Below are positions 4,637 to 6,224 of a DNA stretch of 6,224 nucleotides, piece after piece. A program made the position numbers and the translations under genes. The stretch spans positions 1 to 6,224 of the forward strand of contig JAQUAU010000047.1 in assembly GCA_028687085.1 (NCBI GenBank). The letters run 5' to 3'. Numbering within the stretch: the first letter of the stretch is position 1; each line of letters opens with the position of its first letter. Origin of the DNA: Minisyncoccota bacterium (GTDB lineage: Bacteria > Patescibacteriota > Minisyncoccia > Phycocordibacterales > Phycocordibacteraceae). Under the pieces are notes generated by a model. That model did not search any database. It was not told the DNA's origin and worked only from the letters and a program-made list of their open reading frames with translations.

Positions 4637-5998
4637 TTATTCGTCTTTCGCTTTATCGCGATCCTCGGATGCCTCGGCGACGGTCTCGTCGCTTGCGGGG
4701 AGCGGGGCGAGCTCCTCTTCAGCCGGGAGCTCAGTGACCTCAGGCATCGCATGCTCGATTACTTCAGCGCTCTCGATCGGCATCACGCCTGCCGCTTCTG
4801 AAGGGACCTCCTCTGCGACGACGGCGACAGTCTCGCCATCTGATTCAGCAACCTCGCTTCCACCTGTCGAAACGATATCGATGTTCCAGCCGGTCAGTTT
4901 CGCGGCAAGACGCACGTTCTGTCCGCCGCGGCCGATAGCGAGCGACTGCTCGTCCTCGGCGACGGTGACCGTCGCGCGATGATCTGCTTCGTCGAGCACC
5001 ACTTCAATCGGAGTCGCCGGAGAGAGCGCCTCTTTAATAAAGGCCGCTGCATCGTCGTTCCACTCGATAATGTCGATGCGCTCGCCGCCGAGCTCGCTCA
5101 TCACGGTCGAGACGCGCACGCCGCGCTGACCGACAAGGGAACCGACTGGGTCGACATGCGGATCCTTCGAGGCGAGTGCAATCTTGGTGCGGCTGCCCGG
5201 CTCGCGGGCGAGCGCCTTGATCTCGATAGCACCTGAGGCGAGCTCTGGCGCCTCCATCTCGAAGAGCTTCACGACGAACTTAGGGTGCGCGCGCGAGAGG
5301 CGCAGGTACACACCGCGAAATCCTTCATCCACCGCGTAGAGATAGGCGCGAATGCGCTCGCCCATGCGATAGCGCTCGCCCGGTATCTGCTCCTCGTAGG
5401 GGATAATGCCGGTCGTGCGGCCGAGGTCGACGAATATCGCTCCGCGCTCCATGCGCTGGACGATGCCGCCCACGATCTCACCCTTCTTCTCGCCGAATTC
5501 CTCCATCATCGAGAGCTTCTCGGCCTCGCGCACCTTCTGTATCACGACCTGCTTGGCCGTCTGCGCCGCGATGCGACCGAAGTCGTCTTGCGGCTCAAGC
5601 GGGAAGACGATCTCTTCGCCGAGCTCGACACCGCGCTTCATCAACTTAGCGTTCTCAATGAGAATATGCTTCTCAGCGTCGAAGCGGGGCAGCTCACCCT
5701 CGGCGAGATGCTCCTCTTCTGCATGAAATCCGTGCGCATGCGTGTGTTCCTCAGGGAATACTTCTCCCTCCTCAGGGAATCGCACCGTCGTATCGTCGAC
5801 GACGGTCTTCACTTGTTCAAAAGCGATAGTGCCGGTATTGAGATCAAGCTTCGCTCGCACGACTTGGCCGCGCTTGCCGTATTCGCGCTTGTAGGCAGTG
5901 GCCATGGCGCTCTCGATCGCTTCGATCATGGTGGCGCGGCTGATGCCTCGGTCTTCGAATTCTCCGAGTACTGCGTTGATGGTTTTCAAGTCAATCAT
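4637..5998 (-). CDS. nusA: Transcription elongation/termination factor NusA
   Basis: A 453-residue RNA polymerase-binding factor that modulates pausing, termination and antitermination. Domains in order: an N-terminal polymerase-binding domain (about 1-165, start IDLKTINAVLGEFEDRGISRATM); an S1 RNA-binding domain (about 172-235, KGEIVGGIVQRMERGAIFVDLG); KH1 (about 255-330) with GQRG at 290-293; and KH2 (about 331-378) with GRGG at 356-359. A tail of about 75 residues rich in Glu, Ala and Pro (380-453) replaces the acidic repeats of E. coli NusA and is probably disordered. The N-terminal domain holds a His/Glu-rich insertion near 76-105. The ATG at 5998 gives the family N-terminus; an in-frame ATG 18 codons earlier would extend into the hairpin region upstream and was rejected. 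No SD is seen. rimP and infB, common neighbours of nusA, are absent from the visible flanks. Confidence 0.95.
   Translation of the reverse strand: MIDLKTINAVLGEFEDRGISRATMIEAIESAMATAYKREYGKRGQVVRAKLDLNTGTIAFEQVKTVVDDTTVRFPEEGEVFPEEHTHAHGFHAEEEHLAEGELPRFDAEKHILIENAKLMKRGVELGEEIVFPLEPQDDFGRIAAQTAKQVVIQKVREAEKLSMMEEFGEKKGEIVGGIVQRMERGAIFVDLGRTTGIIPYEEQIPGERYRMGERIRAYLYAVDEGFRGVYLRLSRAHPKFVVKLFEMEAPELASGAIEIKALAREPGSRTKIALASKDPHVDPVGSLVGQRGVRVSTVMSELGGERIDIIEWNDDAAAFIKEALSPATPIEVVLDEADHRATVTVAEDEQSLAIGRGGQNVRLAAKLTGWNIDIVSTGGSEVAESDGETVAVVAEEVPSEAAGVMPIESAEVIEHAMPEVTELPAEEELAPLPASDETVAEASEDRDKAKDE
5708..5746 (-). other. Histidine/glutamate-rich insertion within NusA
   Basis: Residues 85-97 of NusA read HTHAHGFHAEEEH, five histidines in thirteen positions within an acidic loop (EEGEVFPEE before, LAEGELPRF after). 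It falls in the polymerase-binding domain, before the conserved segment KHILIENAKLM. The pattern resembles metal-binding His clusters, but no function is established. The reading frame is intact on both sides, so this is not a frameshift artefact. Confidence 0.6.
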
Positions 5999-6020
5999 GA
6001 TATGGAATATGTATGTCGCA

Positions 6021-6050
6021 CGTTTTTTATAAAGAAAGCCCCGAAGGGGC
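6021..6050 (-). terminator. Leftward intrinsic terminator-like hairpin upstream of nusA
   Basis: On the minus strand GCCCC TTC GGGGC (6038-6050) is a 5-bp GC stem, alternatively shorter with a C(UUCG)G tetraloop. It is followed by TTTCTTTATAAAAAA. The U-rich tail on the leftward strand only makes this look like a terminator for a leftward transcript arriving from the right, or an attenuator in a nusA leader. No leftward gene is visible between it and the window end. A TATAAA just after the stem could be a -10 box for nusA, but no good -35 accompanies it. The stem is short, so confidence is moderate. Confidence 0.5.
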
Positions 6051-6113
6051 AATCACGTATGAGCAAGTATACCAGACGTATTCTCCTCGTCAATATACCG
6101 TAATGGTTCAATA

Positions 6114-6132
6114 CCTTGGAATCACCCCAAGG
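6114..6132 (+). repeat. Inverted repeat just before the transposase-like start
   Basis: CCTTGG (6114-6119) and CCAAGG (6127-6132) form a 6-bp inverted repeat with a seven-base loop. The right arm ends three bases before the ATG at 6136, so an RNA hairpin here would cover the only SD-like bases (AAGG) of that start. It may alternatively belong to the terminal repeat of a mobile element, but the other end is outside the window. Confidence 0.4.
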
Positions 6133-6135
6133 CAT

Positions 6136-6224
6136 ATGGCATACACCACAAACCCCAAGCTTCCCGAGGTCAGACGCAGAGCGCGAGAACTGTTGAAGCA
6201 AGGCTGGAGCACCCGGAAAGTCGC
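6136..6224 (+). CDS. Partial transposase/integrase-like helix-turn-helix protein (5' end only)
   Basis: A frame open to the window edge starts MAYTTNPKLPEVRRRARELL and continues KQGWSTRKVA. I recognise this as the opening of a helix-turn-helix domain like those at the N-terminus of IS481/IS3-type transposases, where 'GWSTRKVA' leads into the recognition helix. The catalytic DDE domain is not in the window, so the family is not certain. The ATG at 6136 gives the natural domain start; an in-frame ATG at 6103 would add eleven residues through the inverted repeat and is less likely. No strong SD is present. It lies 137 bases from the divergent nusA start. It could alternatively be an HTH regulator. 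Confidence 0.55.
   Translation, partial: MAYTTNPKLPEVRRRARELLKQGWSTRKV

Noticed and set aside
5999..6052. N-terminal extension of NusA from the ATG at 6052
   Set aside because: The extra 18 residues come from the terminator-like hairpin and its AT-rich tail; the family start is at 5998.
5285..6103. A 272-codon open frame on the plus strand opposite nusA
   Set aside because: It is antisense to a clear NusA gene, has no SD, and its composition (His, Arg, Leu, Ala and Asp rich) is what GC-rich antisense frames produce.
1..6224. CRISPR array, toxin-antitoxin pair, prophage or defence system
   Set aside because: There is no regularly spaced repeat array and no gene pair of those types. Apart from the possible transposase start, the content is housekeeping genes plus two unknown proteins.

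Overview
The window looks like a slice of a GC-rich bacterial chromosome carrying conserved housekeeping genes. Compact gene order, frequent lack of Shine-Dalgarno (SD) sequences and the style of NusA and ClpP suggest the Patescibacteria/CPR radiation, possibly a Parcubacteria-type lineage. That placement is inferred from sequence character only. The standard genetic code is supported: the RNase Y gene ends at a TGA exactly where the family normally ends, and the other genes end in TAG or TAA.

Layout: five recognisable housekeeping genes and one small membrane-protein gene are read leftward. From right to left they are nusA (4637-5998), ppa for inorganic pyrophosphatase (4058-4582), a 64-residue single-span membrane protein (3861-4055) and clpP (3245-3844). 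After a gap come rny for RNase Y (513-2021) and a DNA-binding HU gene (65-337). A single rightward gene of unknown function (2274-3146) sits between rny and clpP. It diverges from rny and converges on clpP, with which it shares a strong bidirectional terminator. At the right edge a rightward frame starts with a helix-turn-helix segment typical of transposases and is cut by the window end.

The leftward genes cover transcription elongation and termination (NusA), pyrophosphate removal (Ppa), protein degradation (ClpP), mRNA decay (RNase Y) and nucleoid structure (HU). nusA-ppa-TM-clpP is a tight cluster, although a hairpin and a possible promoter separate nusA from ppa. The clearest intrinsic terminators are at 4-37 and 3170-3199.

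No wholly new multi-gene system is visible. The points most worth a second look are the orphan 290-residue protein with the window's only textbook SD, the likely leaderless or SD-less starts of the conserved genes, a histidine/glutamate-rich insertion in the NusA N-terminal domain, a hairpin overlapping a possible ppa promoter, a two-codon ORF behind a perfect SD after the HU gene, and an apparently orphaned leftward terminator next to the partial mobile-element gene.
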